From assembly GCA_050015455.1 (NCBI GenBank), contig JBEKBJ010000001.1, positions 1 to 64,000 on the forward strand: DNA of 64,000 nucleotides. Direction: 5' to 3'. Of the stretch, positions 42,945 through 50,707 are shown piece by piece. The DNA comes from JAGDMS01 sp050015455 (GTDB lineage: Bacteria > Desulfobacterota > Binatia > HRBIN30). Positions within the stretch are counted from its first letter, which is position 1. Every line of letters starts with the position of its first letter. Position numbers and translations under genes: made by a program. The notes beneath the pieces are model-generated. The model saw only the letters and a program-made list of their open reading frames with translations. It searched no databases and was not told where the DNA came from.

Positions 42945-44093
42945 ATGGAGTCCGAATCAACCAAGGAGAAGAACAAACGCAAGAAACATCGCGACATTTC
43001 GAAGGACGAGGGTCTGATGGTGCGTGTGGTGCTCGCGACCTTTCGCCACCAGGGGCGGCCGTCGTACCGGAGCGCGCGTGAGGTCGCGGCCGAGATGGGG
43101 CTGAGCGTGCCGGTGGTCAGTGCGTTGCGGCAGAAGGCATTCGAGAAGGGAATGTTTTCGACGCTGATCAATCTGCCCCAGCAATTCCAGGACATCGTCC
43201 GGCTCGAAGGGGCAGTCAAAGACACGTACGGCTTGAAGAAGGTGCTGCTGGTTCCGGGATTGCCCGATGTCCTTGAGGAGTTGGATCCAGTGCGGCGCCG
43301 GGCGGTGCACACTGAGGTGATCCGCGCCATGGCCGGCGTCGTCGCGGATCACCTCGACGATCTCCTCGCCGCAGCGGCACGCGACGCGGCTGCGGCATCG
43401 GGGAGTCAAGAGGGGGATCCCATCGTGGTTGGTGTTGCCTGGGGTAGGACCATGCACCTCATCGCGGTACACTTGCTGTCGACCTCGCGTCCGATGCGTT
43501 TCCCGGCTCTGGAGGTCGTTCCCATCGTCGGCATTACGGCGGTGCGCAACACCGAGCCGATCGAGGCGAACGTCATCGCCATGGACATCGCGCGCGCTTA
43601 CGGGGGCGTGTCGGAGCAGCTCCCGTCCTCGGCGTTCGTGCAGACGATCGATTACGATGTGGTCATGCAGCAGAAGCCCATCCGTCAGATGCTGAGGAAG
43701 CTGGCCACGTGCACGGTCGTGATCACGAGCATGGGACCGATTCCCGAGAGTCCCGACGGGGCCGCCGAGATCACCCTCTCGAGTGATCCCGATATGAACG
43801 CCAGGCTCTTTCAGTCGGCGCGGCGCGACGGGGCGATCGCCGAGATCTGCTACTGGCTGGTTGATCGCAACGGGGCGGAGGTGCGCTCCGATTACGCGGC
43901 CATTGGGCTCGGTTTCAACGGTTTACGCACGATCGCTGCGGACAGGCGTCGTCAAGTCATCCTCGTCACCGGTGGTGATCGCCGGCGCTTCGAGCCGCTG
44001 AAGGCGGCGTTGCGTGCCCGGCTTGCCTCCGTCCTGGTCTCCGACACGGTGACCGCCCGTTACCTAGTTGGCGAACTCGCGCTCGCGGCGTAG
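42945..44093 (+). CDS. SorC-family transcriptional regulator
   Basis: A 382-residue regulator. A very basic N-terminus (KEKNKRKKHRD) leads into a helix-turn-helix (SAREVAAEMGLSVPVVSALRQKAFEKG, about 40-70). The C-terminal SorC/DeoR-type effector domain contains KKVLLVPGLPDV, GDPIVVGVAWGRTMHLIA, VVPIVGIT and CTVVITSMGPIPES. SorC-type proteins bind sugar phosphates to control catabolic operons, but no sugar operon is adjacent. The ATG at 42945 is preceded by GGGGGAG; an upstream GTG at 42876 is less likely. Confidence 0.82.
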   Translation: MESESTKEKNKRKKHRDISKDEGLMVRVVLATFRHQGRPSYRSAREVAAEMGLSVPVVSALRQKAFEKGMFSTLINLPQQFQDIVRLEGAVKDTYGLKKVLLVPGLPDVLEELDPVRRRAVHTEVIRAMAGVVADHLDDLLAAAARDAAAASGSQEGDPIVVGVAWGRTMHLIAVHLLSTSRPMRFPALEVVPIVGITAVRNTEPIEANVIAMDIARAYGGVSEQLPSSAFVQTIDYDVVMQQKPIRQMLRKLATCTVVITSMGPIPESPDGAAEITLSSDPDMNARLFQSARRDGAIAEICYWLVDRNGAEVRSDYAAIGLGFNGLRTIAADRRRQVILVTGGDRRRFEPLKAALRARLASVLVSDTVTARYLVGELALAA

Positions 44094-44398
44094 CCTCATC
44101 GGCTATCGGGCACGACAGAAAAGTTGTAAGGAGGTTGCTTCCCGCTGCGGATGGACCCAATCATGATTGTGCAGCCGGGCCTCGCCGAGCGAGGCGATCA
44201 GGTGCCTTGGGAAATCCCTGCTCCTGACCTTGCTGCAGCTGATCCATGCGTTGTTCTGGGAGCTGTCGTTGTGCGGCACGCTGGAGAAGCCAGGCGCTGA
44301 CTGAGCCGAGAGCGCTGGCAAGATCCGCGACGGCCCCCGCGTCGACGCAGGCGCTGTGCTTGCGTATGATCATACCGTTCGTGTGAAGGGAGACCGCT
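44094..44398. other. intergenic stretch without a supported gene
   Basis: Nothing convincing. Frames on the minus strand continue antisense through the next gene and are shadows. A few GC-rich inverted words are present but no terminator with a T-tract. Confidence 0.4.
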
Positions 44399-44923
44399 GT
44401 GAGCCCGAAAATTCCGTTGCCGAGCGATGCAGAGTTGAGTACCGAAGCGCGCGAGATGTTGGCCGCGCTGCCGCCGCTGAACGTTTTCCGCATGATGGCG
44501 AACGCGCCCGCCAGCTTCAAACCGCTGGTGGAGTTCGCGACCTCGGTCCTGTTCGGGAGCCTCCTCGACCCACGGAAACGGGAGATCGCCATCCTGCGCG
44601 TGGCACACGTGACTGGGTCCGAGTACGAATGGGTGCAGCACATCGCTCTCTCGAAGCACGCGAGGCTGGCGGACGCTGAGATCGCCGCAATTCGAGTGTC
44701 CGGGCCGGTCACCGGTCTCGATGCTGAGGGCAGGCTGCTCTGCCGCACCGCCGATGAAATCAGCCGTGACGTTCGCTTGAGTGATGAGGCCCTGCAGCAG
44801 ATCCTGGACCGCTACGGGGTGCGGCAAGCGACCGAGTTGATCCTGTGTTGCGGCTATTTCAATATGTTGAGCCGATTTCTCGAATCGACCCGTGTCGAGC
44901 TGGAGAGCACTCCCGTGCTCTGA
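44399..44923 (+). CDS. carboxymuconolactone decarboxylase-family protein
   Basis: A 174-residue protein of the AhpD/CMD superfamily, small helical proteins that are decarboxylases or alkyl-hydroperoxidase partners. The family core is REIAILRVAHVTGSEYEWVQHIALSKHARL, but the CxxC of true AhpD is replaced: the segment reads VTGSEYEW, so peroxidase activity is unlikely. The rest (LPPLNVFRMMANAPASFKPLVEF, ATELILCCGYFNMLSRFL) fits the decarboxylase-like branch. Start GTG at 44399 with AGGGAG upstream. Substrate unknown. Confidence 0.82.
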   Translation: MSPKIPLPSDAELSTEAREMLAALPPLNVFRMMANAPASFKPLVEFATSVLFGSLLDPRKREIAILRVAHVTGSEYEWVQHIALSKHARLADAEIAAIRVSGPVTGLDAEGRLLCRTADEISRDVRLSDEALQQILDRYGVRQATELILCCGYFNMLSRFLESTRVELESTPVL

Positions 44924-44996
44924 TAGGTCGATTGAAGTGGAGGCGTGCTCGCGGCGTCTTGACGTGCCGTCATTGCAGAGTAGACTGACTACCCGT

Positions 44997-45242
44997 ATGA
45001 AAACAACGATCGATATTGCTGGCAATATTCTCAAGCGGTCGAAGGATGTCGCCCGCCGTGAGCGCGTTACTTTGCGGGCGCTCGTCGAGGAGGGGCTCGA
45101 CCTCGTTATAGAGCAGCGCGCGGTGCGCCGAAAAGTGCGTCTGAAACCGGTGACGTTTCGGGGGCTAGGGCTGGCACGCGAGTACCGACACGGCGGCTGG
45201 ACGAAAATTCGTGACGCGGCGTACGAGGGGCGCGGTGGATGA
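44997..45242 (+). CDS. VapB-type antitoxin
   Basis: An 81-residue antitoxin. The N-terminus MKTTIDIAGNILKRSKDVARRERVT has the ribbon-helix-helix look of DUF2191/VapB antitoxins (ALVEEGLDLVIEQ follows), and the C-terminal tail wraps the toxin in this family. It overlaps the PIN toxin gene by four bases (ATGA). The pair would autoregulate its own operon. Confidence 0.8.
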   Translation: MKTTIDIAGNILKRSKDVARRERVTLRALVEEGLDLVIEQRAVRRKVRLKPVTFRGLGLAREYRHGGWTKIRDAAYEGRGG

Positions 45243-45685
45243 TAGCGGTCGACACAAACCTCCTAGTCTACGCCCACCGCGAAGACGCGGACTGGCATGG
45301 GGAGGCGTTGTCGGTGCTGGTGCGCCTGGCCGAAGGGGGCCAGCGTTGGGGGATCCCGTGGCCGTGCGTGCATGAGTTCTTGGCGATCACCACGCACCCC
45401 GCCATCTACGCTCCGCCGACGCCGCTGCCTGTGGCGCTGCAGGCGATGGAAGTCTGGCTCACCTCGCCGTTCTGTCGCGCACTGGGGGAAGGTCCGGACT
45501 ACTTTGCGGAGCTGAAGCGGCTGGTGTTGCAGGGAAAGGTGCACGGGCCGATGATCCACGATGCCTGCGTCGCGGCGATTTGCCTCCAGAACGGCGTCAC
45601 CGAACTTTGGTCCGCCGATCGTGATTTCTCCCGCTTCGGAGCGCTGAAGGTCGTCAACCCGCTGGTGCGGCGACCGAAGCGCTGA
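45239..45685 (+). CDS. VapC-type PIN-domain toxin ribonuclease
   Basis: A 148-residue PIN nuclease. Acidic residues of the active site are visible: Asp in IAVDTNLLVYAHRED, Glu in CVHEFLA, Asp in HDACVAAICLQNG and Asp in SADRDFSRF. VapC toxins cleave tRNA or rRNA when the antitoxin is lost. The start overlaps the antitoxin stop. The gene appears intact. Confidence 0.87.
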   Translation: MIAVDTNLLVYAHREDADWHGEALSVLVRLAEGGQRWGIPWPCVHEFLAITTHPAIYAPPTPLPVALQAMEVWLTSPFCRALGEGPDYFAELKRLVLQGKVHGPMIHDACVAAICLQNGVTELWSADRDFSRFGALKVVNPLVRRPKR

Positions 45686-45707
45686 CGCCGAGAGGGAAGG
45701 ATGCTGT

Positions 45708-45730
45708 AGGCGCACCCTTTACGGGTGCCT
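45708..45730. repeat. palindromic hairpin repeat at the broken 5' end of higB
   Basis: AGGCGCACCC and GGGTGCCT form a stem with one bulged base around TTTAC. It ends exactly where the similarity of the downstream reading frame to HigB begins. Palindromes of this style (TGTAGG followed by a G/C stem) are common dispersed repeats, so it may be a REP-like element or its scar. Another possibility is the terminator of vapC, without T-tract. Confidence 0.5.
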
Positions 45731-45735
45731 AAAAG

Positions 45736-45948
45736 GTGCGAAGGGCGAGCTGGAAGAACAGCGCGGACGTGAAGCGCCATTACGCCTCGGCGAGTGTCGT
45801 GTCGGCCGACCGCATCGTTTTCAACATCAAAGGGAATGACTACCGGTTGGTGGTTGCAGTCGACTTCGAAAAGGGCATCGTCTGGATCAAGTGGATCGGC
45901 ACGCACGCGGACTACGACCGGGTCGATGTGAAGAAGGTGGAATTATGA
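45736..45948 (+). pseudogene. higB: HigB-type toxin, N-terminally truncated
   Basis: The frame encodes the last 70 residues of a HigB mRNA interferase: RRASWKNSADVKRHYASAS, VFNIKGNDYRLVVAV, GIVWIKWIGTHADYDRVDV. About 25-30 N-terminal residues expected in the family are missing. A TAA lies in frame two codons before the GTG at 45736, and a hairpin repeat abuts the breakpoint. The product might still be made from the GTG, but loss of the first helix and strand probably inactivates it. The antitoxin gene overlaps its stop (ATGA) and looks intact. Confidence 0.7.
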
Positions 45949-46322
45949 AGAACCTCAAGCCAATCAAGACCCGCACGGACTATGAGAAGGCACTGGCGGA
46001 GATGAAGCGCTTGTGGGGTGCAAAGTCCGGCACTCAAGACGGCGACCATCTTGACATCCTGGCCACGCTCATCGACGCGTACGAGGCGCAGCACTTTCCG
46101 ATGGACCCGCCCGATCCGATCGAGGCGATCAGGTTCCGCATGGAGCAGCAGGGCCTGAGGCGGAAGGACCTGGAAGCAATTTTCGGAACCCGCACGCGCG
46201 TGGCTGAGGTACTGAAGCGTCGGCGCGGTCTCTCGATCAACATGATCCGCCGCCTGCACGAGAAACTCGGCATCTCCGCCGAGGTGCTGATTCGCCCGAG
46301 CCGGGGTCGAAAGGCAGCGTAG
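45945..46322 (+). CDS. higA: HigA-type antitoxin with C-terminal helix-turn-helix
   Basis: A 125-residue antitoxin of the HigA type that follows HigB. The N-terminal KPIKTRTDYEKALAEMKRLWGA segment and the metal-site-like HLDILATLIDAYEAQHFP are typical. An XRE helix-turn-helix follows (LRRKDLEAIFGTRTRVAEVLKRRRGLSINMIRRL). With its toxin truncated it may persist as an orphan DNA-binding antitoxin that could neutralise a related HigB. Confidence 0.85.
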   Translation: MKNLKPIKTRTDYEKALAEMKRLWGAKSGTQDGDHLDILATLIDAYEAQHFPMDPPDPIEAIRFRMEQQGLRRKDLEAIFGTRTRVAEVLKRRRGLSINMIRRLHEKLGISAEVLIRPSRGRKAA

Positions 46323-46530
46323 GTACGCTGGATCTGGTCGAGCTGTTGGCACCGGCTTGACCTCGATATTGCGGCTTCAGCTTTGCGGGTGCGCAATAGC
46401 TGCACAATCCCTTCGCTCTGTTGAACTTCGAACTTCGGGACTGGGTGGCCGTGCGTCAACCGTTGTCTTAGGAGGCTGCTACAAAGCATCTCGGCCGACG
46501 AGTTTCCTTGCAACCGAGGGAGATGTCACA

Positions 46531-46920
46531 ATGCCGGAAAGCGAGTGGGAAGAGGGGTTCAAGATCGTCGAGGTGATCGAAGTGACCGGATCAGCTGAGA
46601 CCGTGCTGTGTGTGATCGGCGCATGGCCGCCCGGGAACAAGGTGGTGATGTATACGTACGAACGGAATGACGAGCTGGTGCACGAGGAAGCGTTCGGGTT
46701 CGGCCCGAGGCTCCCGATGGCGGAGTTGGTGAGCGACCTTGAGGAGCACCTGCGGACTGATGCACGTGCGATGGGCGCCCGGTTCGAGGTCTTCGAGATC
46801 CCTGAGCCGTTTGGCCAGGATCAGTTCGAGGCGGTGGTCGCGGCCCGCTGGGCTGCAGCCTGTCGAACTTGGGGAAACCAGAGCGAGCCAACGGCGAGCG
46901 GTCCGCCGAACTTACGCTGA
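46531..46920 (+). CDS. hypothetical protein, 129 residues
   Basis: An acidic cytosolic protein starting at the ATG at 46531 after GGGAGATG. Phrases such as FKIVEVIEVTGSAETVLCVIGAWPPGNKVVMYTYERNDELVHEEAF and LVSDLEEHLRTDARAMGARFEVFEIPEPFG suggest a small alpha/beta fold. I recognise no family. It lies between higA and the truncated DUF2779 gene on the same strand, 11 bases before the latter's start. Confidence 0.55.
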   Translation: MPESEWEEGFKIVEVIEVTGSAETVLCVIGAWPPGNKVVMYTYERNDELVHEEAFGFGPRLPMAELVSDLEEHLRTDARAMGARFEVFEIPEPFGQDQFEAVVAARWAAACRTWGNQSEPTASGPPNLR

Positions 46921-46931
46921 CCGCAGGTCCC

Positions 46932-47456
46932 ATGCGCACGCAGATTCCGCGGCTGTCGAAGTCCCGGTTCATGGCTGGCCTGCAGTGTCACAAGCGGCTG
47001 TACCTGGAGCTCTACGCTCCGGAGATCGCGGCGGAGCTCGATGAGACGACGCTGGCGAGATTCCGAACCGGTACCGCCGTCGGCGAGCTGGCGCGCCAGC
47101 GCTTTGCGGGCGGGCGGTTGATCGCCCACGACCATGAGCATCACGCCGGCGCCGTGGCGGAGACCCGTGCGCTGCTCGACGACCCGAGCGTGCCCGCACT
47201 GTACGAAGCCGCATTCAGCTACGATGACGTCGCCGTACGCGTGGACATCATCGCCCGCCAGGGCGCGAGGGAGTTCGATCTGATCGAGGTGAAGTCCACA
47301 GCCAGCTGGAAGGAACCGCATCTCTTCGAGCCTTGCTTGCAGCTCTTGTCACTCGCGCGGATCGAATCGCATGCGCTCGCCGCGCCAGCGCAACAGCCGT
47401 CACGCCGAAATGAGCATGAGGAATGTCGAGAGCACCGCGCTCCAACGAGCAAATGA
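46932..47456 (+). pseudogene. DUF2779-type protein, 5' fragment
   Basis: The N-terminus matches DUF2779/Cas4-like proteins: LSKSRFMAGLQCHKRLYLELY, FRTGTAVGELARQRFAGG and a PD-(D/E)xK-like core DLIEVKSTAS. Full-length members are about 400-500 residues with a second RNase H-like half. Here similarity stops after about residue 130 (near 47320) and an unrelated 40-residue tail runs into the neighbouring convergent gene. The 3' part has been lost, probably when the gene at 47400-47987 arrived. The partner end is not in the window. Confidence 0.65.
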
Positions 47457-47987
47457 GAAACCCGCTGATGGGTGCTTCACATGCGAAAACAACGTCGTAT
47501 GGCTGCCGATCGTTATTCGGCGGTAAGGCCAACCATCAGCAAGTCCCGGCATGGCCTGATCTGGTCCCCACTTCGCACCTTCAACGGCTACACTGCGCCA
47601 GTTGGCAATGCCCCAAACGATGCAATGCGTGGGCTTGTACATCTCAAGCATCTTTCTGAGCATTCGGGGATTCTGGGCTTCGGCGCGCTCACCGTGTTCT
47701 GGAGGGATCCGCGCCCTCCCGGGATAGAAAGAGGTATTGTAGTTGTAGAAGATCGACTTCCTCCCAAATGCAATAGGGTCGTAGCCTTCCTCCCAATGAC
47801 GCTTTCCAAGAACGGCCTGAACGAAATTCGTATGTGCTCGAAAGTGGCCTCCGTCGATCTGAAATTCAATGATCTTAGTGTCTGTAAACTCCTCATCCCA
47901 CCTGGATTCACCCAAGATAAGTAGTTTAGGATGAGAGATATAGTATAAGTCGCCAACCCATGGCTTGAACGATTCAATTCCGAACAT
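47400..47987 (-). CDS. hypothetical protein, possible uracil-DNA-glycosylase-like fold
   Basis: A 195-residue protein with AT-richer codons than its neighbours, suggesting recent transfer. The layout PKLLILGESRWDEEF near the start, a long middle helix region, then THCIVWGIANW and finally FSHVKHPSAGFSFARW recalls the uracil-DNA glycosylase-like fold, which carries a GxS/T turn early and an HP-S motif late. This is a weak resemblance. AGGAGGGCG precedes the ATG at 47987. Its 3' end overlaps the DUF2779 fragment. Confidence 0.6.
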   Translation of the reverse strand: MFGIESFKPWVGDLYYISHPKLLILGESRWDEEFTDTKIIEFQIDGGHFRAHTNFVQAVLGKRHWEEGYDPIAFGRKSIFYNYNTSFYPGRARIPPEHGERAEAQNPRMLRKMLEMYKPTHCIVWGIANWRSVAVEGAKWGPDQAMPGLADGWPYRRITIGSHTTLFSHVKHPSAGFSFARWSAVLSTFLMLISA

Positions 47988-48227
47988 TACGCCCTCCTGG
48001 CGTTCCGCGCGCCACCTGTATCACTGCCGCTGCGCCGTCGACAACGGCTGTCCCTGATCACCGGGACCTCAAGCCCGCGGCTCAGAGTATCTCGAAACCA
48101 CACACGTTGGCCACGGAGATCGCAACCTACCGCCTCGACGTCGATCCTCTCGAATCCGCAGGGGCGGAAGGCGCCACCACTTTCGTGCGCTTGCGAACCG
48201 GTTCGGACTACCCTACGCTCCACCATT

Positions 48228-48446
48228 ATGCTGGATCGCATTCGAATCGATCCCCAGGTATGCGAGGGCAAACTAACGATCCGGGGCATGCGCATCACAG
48301 TGGACTTCGTGCTCAAGCTCATCGGCGACGGGTACACTGCGGATGATATCGTCCGTGAATACCCCGAACTGGAGAAAGAGGATGTCTACCAGGCCGCCAA
48401 GTACGGTGCCTGGCTGGTGAGCGAGAAGACCACCGCGATTGCATGA
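48228..48446 (+). CDS. DUF433 antitoxin-type protein
   Basis: A 72-residue DUF433 protein (RIRIDPQVCEGKLTIRGMRITVDFVLKLIGDGYTADDIVREYPELEKEDVYQAAKYGA), a Mor/HTH-like fold that acts as antitoxin to DUF5615 PIN-like toxins. It is complete. The toxin reading frame that should overlap its stop is present for only a few codons. Confidence 0.85.
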   Translation: MLDRIRIDPQVCEGKLTIRGMRITVDFVLKLIGDGYTADDIVREYPELEKEDVYQAAKYGAWLVSEKTTAIA

Positions 48447-48487
48447 GACTGCTCGCCGACTTTCACATCTGCGTGACTCCCCTTTGA
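48443..48487 (+). pseudogene. remnant of a DUF5615 (PIN-like) toxin
   Basis: ATG at 48443 overlaps the DUF433 stop (ATGA) in the normal arrangement and begins MRLLAD, as DUF5615 toxins do. The similarity ends there and a TGA follows after 14 codons. The toxin appears beheaded or deleted, leaving the antitoxin alone. Confidence 0.55.
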
Positions 48488-48493
48488 CGAAAA

Positions 48494-48733
48494 TCATGAT
48501 GTTGATTTCCACGGTGCGCGGCGCAGCTTCGCGAAATCTGCGTTGCCCGCTCGCTTCAGGGCGCGATACTCCCGGTACCGCGCTTTGACTGCTGCCTCCA
48601 ATTCGTCCAACGTCCTCCATGGGCATCTTTTCGGCCAGTCATGGACACCATGCAACTCCGCTCCGAGCCGAGCGCTCTTGTAGGCCGACCCCTCACCCCC
48701 GACGACGTTCTTTATCCACTCGTAGTGGCTCGA
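48494..48733 (-). pseudogene. C-terminal fragment of an unidentified protein
   Basis: About 80 codons are open between two stops with protein-like sequence: HYEWIKNVVGGEGSAYKSARL, LHGVHDWPKRCPWRTLDELEAAV and ARYREYRALKRAGNADFAKLRR. There is no ATG or GTG start, and it overlaps the 3' end of the next gene in another frame. It looks like the tail of a conserved gene cut off from its front. I cannot name the family. Confidence 0.4.
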
Positions 48734-49283
48734 TCACACTTCGAATCCACCACACGCCCTCGGGCGCGCGAGCACGTCCCCGGCGCGCTGGTAGCTCAAG
48801 CGCGTAAGCGAGGAGGAATCTCATTCCCCAGTTGATCGCTAGACCGAGCGCTGTTTTGCGGTTCCTCTCGACCAGGATCGTCGGCCTGTCTGTCACGCCT
48901 GCATTGATTAGCGCTTCATCAAAAAGCGACTTGAAGATAGTGGCCCCACTGCCCAGCGCTAGCGCGAAGGTATCATTATGCTTGCCGAATTCCAGGACGT
49001 TCTGCAGGGCTGCCCTCCAGTGTCCGCCATTTGTCTCGATGCCTAGCTTTCTGCAGGCGGCAGCGAGGGCTTTTGCTGTGGCGGGATAGAGCTTGCCCTC
49101 GTCGTCGATGTCCGAATCGACTATGACCTTGGCGTTGCTGGTAAGCATTGCATGGATCACCGCTTGGCGGTGGGCCGTAGTTTTCGGGAACTGGAAAATC
49201 GTGTCGCAACTGCGGAGGACGCTCGCAAACCACTCGTCGAGCGTGCGTGCCGGCTCATCCGTTCGGGATCTTGCGGGATTCAT
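48693..49283 (-). CDS. hypothetical protein, third gene of a BrnT-like/XRE operon
   Basis: A 196-residue protein whose ATG overlaps the stop of the XRE gene (ATGA). Phrases include LDEWFASVLRSCDTIFQFPKT, AKVIVDSDIDDEGKLYPATAKALAA, NDTFALALGSGATIFKSLFDEALI and RPTILVERNRKTALGLAINWG. No family recognised. The last 30 residues (basic, Arg-rich) look out of register, and a better-looking continuation lies in the next frame, so a frameshift near 48790 is possible. It may be a third toxin-antitoxin component or a passenger. Confidence 0.55.
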   Translation of the reverse strand: MNPARSRTDEPARTLDEWFASVLRSCDTIFQFPKTTAHRQAVIHAMLTSNAKVIVDSDIDDEGKLYPATAKALAAACRKLGIETNGGHWRAALQNVLEFGKHNDTFALALGSGATIFKSLFDEALINAGVTDRPTILVERNRKTALGLAINWGMRFLLAYALELPARRGRARAPEGVWWIRSVIEPLRVDKERRRG

Positions 49284-49732
49284 CGGTCTGCAGTCTCCAA
49301 ACAGTCGGTCGGAGCGTGGAATCGTTCAAATACCTCATCGTGGATCAGTGGTGCACGGCTGGCTCGCTCTACAGAGGCCTCAATCGGAGTCTCGCTGATC
49401 GTCTCGAAGACGGCCAGAAACCGCTCGATGCTCAATCCGCCGTAGCGACCGCTTTCGAGCCGGCTGATGTTACTCTTCTTCGTTCCAACCAATCGGGCGA
49501 GCTGCTCCTGTGACATCCCTTTCCCCCGACGGAGGATGCCAAGCTGAACACCCAAGCCCGCAGCCAGTCTTCGCCGCGTCTCGTATGCGCGTTCTACCCG
49601 CTTGATCGCATCGGCTTCGCGCTCGGGTGTAATCGTTAGGAACTCGCCAGAGTCGAACTTCGCGCGTACCGCTTCGTCCGCTCGGCGCTCAGCTCTAGTC
49701 CGGGGGTCTCGCTGCAACTTCTTGATCGCCAT
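49280..49732 (-). CDS. XRE-family helix-turn-helix antitoxin
   Basis: A 150-residue protein with a C-terminal-half helix-turn-helix (LGILRRGKGMSQEQLARLVGTKKSNISRLESG, about 80-112), preceded by a basic helical region (RTRAERRADEAVRAKFD). It starts seven bases after the BrnT-like gene, the arrangement of toxin then antitoxin. It likely neutralises the toxin and represses the operon. Confidence 0.82.
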   Translation of the reverse strand: MAIKKLQRDPRTRAERRADEAVRAKFDSGEFLTITPEREADAIKRVERAYETRRRLAAGLGVQLGILRRGKGMSQEQLARLVGTKKSNISRLESGRYGGLSIERFLAVFETISETPIEASVERASRAPLIHDEVFERFHAPTDCLETADR

Positions 49733-49738
49733 TCACCT

Positions 49739-50014
49739 TCACCTCTTCCTCGCCTTCCGGCGGCCTTTGCGTTTCGGAAAATAGGCCGTGATCGGCCACA
49801 CAGCATCTGCATTGCGCTGCCACCTCCAGACCATGATCAATCCCTTGCCGCGTGCGCATCCGACGCTGATCGTGTAGGGTCCGTTCCGGTCGTGGCAATC
49901 CTCCTCCAGGTCCACCCGTTCAGGGTCGTGCCAGGCGTCATCGAAATCCTGGGACGATACTCCGTGCTTCCTGGTAATGTGGTCCTCCTGCCACCTGATC
50001 CAGATGATCTCCAC
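49739..50014 (-). CDS. BrnT-like toxin
   Basis: A 91-residue basic protein. WQEDHITRKHGVSSQDFDDAWHDP, the central strand GPYTISVGCARGKGLIMVWRWQ and the end VWPITAYFPKRKGRRK match the compact ribonuclease fold of BrnT-type toxins: a conserved KHGVS helix and an Arg/Lys-rich C-terminus. BrnT normally pairs with a BrnA antitoxin, while here an XRE protein follows. The start is the ATG at 50014. Confidence 0.7.
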   Translation of the reverse strand: MEIIWIRWQEDHITRKHGVSSQDFDDAWHDPERVDLEEDCHDRNGPYTISVGCARGKGLIMVWRWQRNADAVWPITAYFPKRKGRRKARKR

Positions 50015-50028
50015 ACCTATACCCGTTA

Positions 50029-50604
50029 TCAGATGTGATAACTTCGATCAAGCCCGCTCGGCATCGCCAGCACTGCACCCACGGGCGTGCAGATGAAGCG
50101 CGTCCGGCACGCGCCGCACCGGCGCTCGGCGCCCCGCTTGGCGTCCAACCAGCGATCGCACAGCGGACACTTCACCTGACAATCTTTCAGATGGCCGAAC
50201 AGGGAGTATGCCGGGTACAGAAGCGCCGCGAGGAAGCAAGAGAGCGCCAGCATCCAACCGATCGCGGGAATCCAACACAAGGCCACGGCGATGAGCGTCA
50301 TCTGCGGAATGACGAAGAGACTTTCGAGAATCGCAGTCATGATCGCCCATAGGACGCCCCGCGATCGACTCTCGACGATCACGGGCCGGCACCATCGGAC
50401 GATGCCGCGCAGGCGTTCGAGCGCGTCATCGCCGTATAGAAACGACGGCACGGTGCGGAGCGTGACCCAGACGATCGCCACCGCCAATGCCCAGTGCCAC
50501 ACATACGCCACGACGATCACGCCGACACACGTGAGCAGAGAGGCCGTGACAGCGATTCTGGTGTTGCGCTGCTCGATAGCTGGAATGACTTCATCTACAC
50601 GCAC
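50029..50604 (-). CDS. membrane protein with C-terminal zinc-ribbon motif
   Basis: A 191-residue protein with about three hydrophobic helices (SLLTCVGVIVVAYVWHWALAVAIVWV, FVIPQMTLIAVALCWIPAIGWMLALSCFLAALLYPAYSLFG). A cytoplasmic C-terminal zinc-ribbon-like end follows (CPLCDRWLDAKRGAERRCGAC). Family unknown. Start GTG at 50604 with GAAGG upstream. It is the last intact frame between the BrnT-like operon and the WYL regulator. Confidence 0.6.
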   Translation of the reverse strand: MRVDEVIPAIEQRNTRIAVTASLLTCVGVIVVAYVWHWALAVAIVWVTLRTVPSFLYGDDALERLRGIVRWCRPVIVESRSRGVLWAIMTAILESLFVIPQMTLIAVALCWIPAIGWMLALSCFLAALLYPAYSLFGHLKDCQVKCPLCDRWLDAKRGAERRCGACRTRFICTPVGAVLAMPSGLDRSYHI

Positions 50605-50707
50605 GGCGGCCTTCGCTCGTCCGTTTCAGATAGACAATCGCGATGACAGCCGTTGACGATTGAGGGAACGGTGCGGAATCCGCGGACGGTAGATTTGTCG
50701 AACCGGG

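Noticed and set aside
44198..45034. 278-codon minus-strand frame
   Set aside because: Antisense to the carboxymuconolactone decarboxylase-like gene, which has a clear start and family core.
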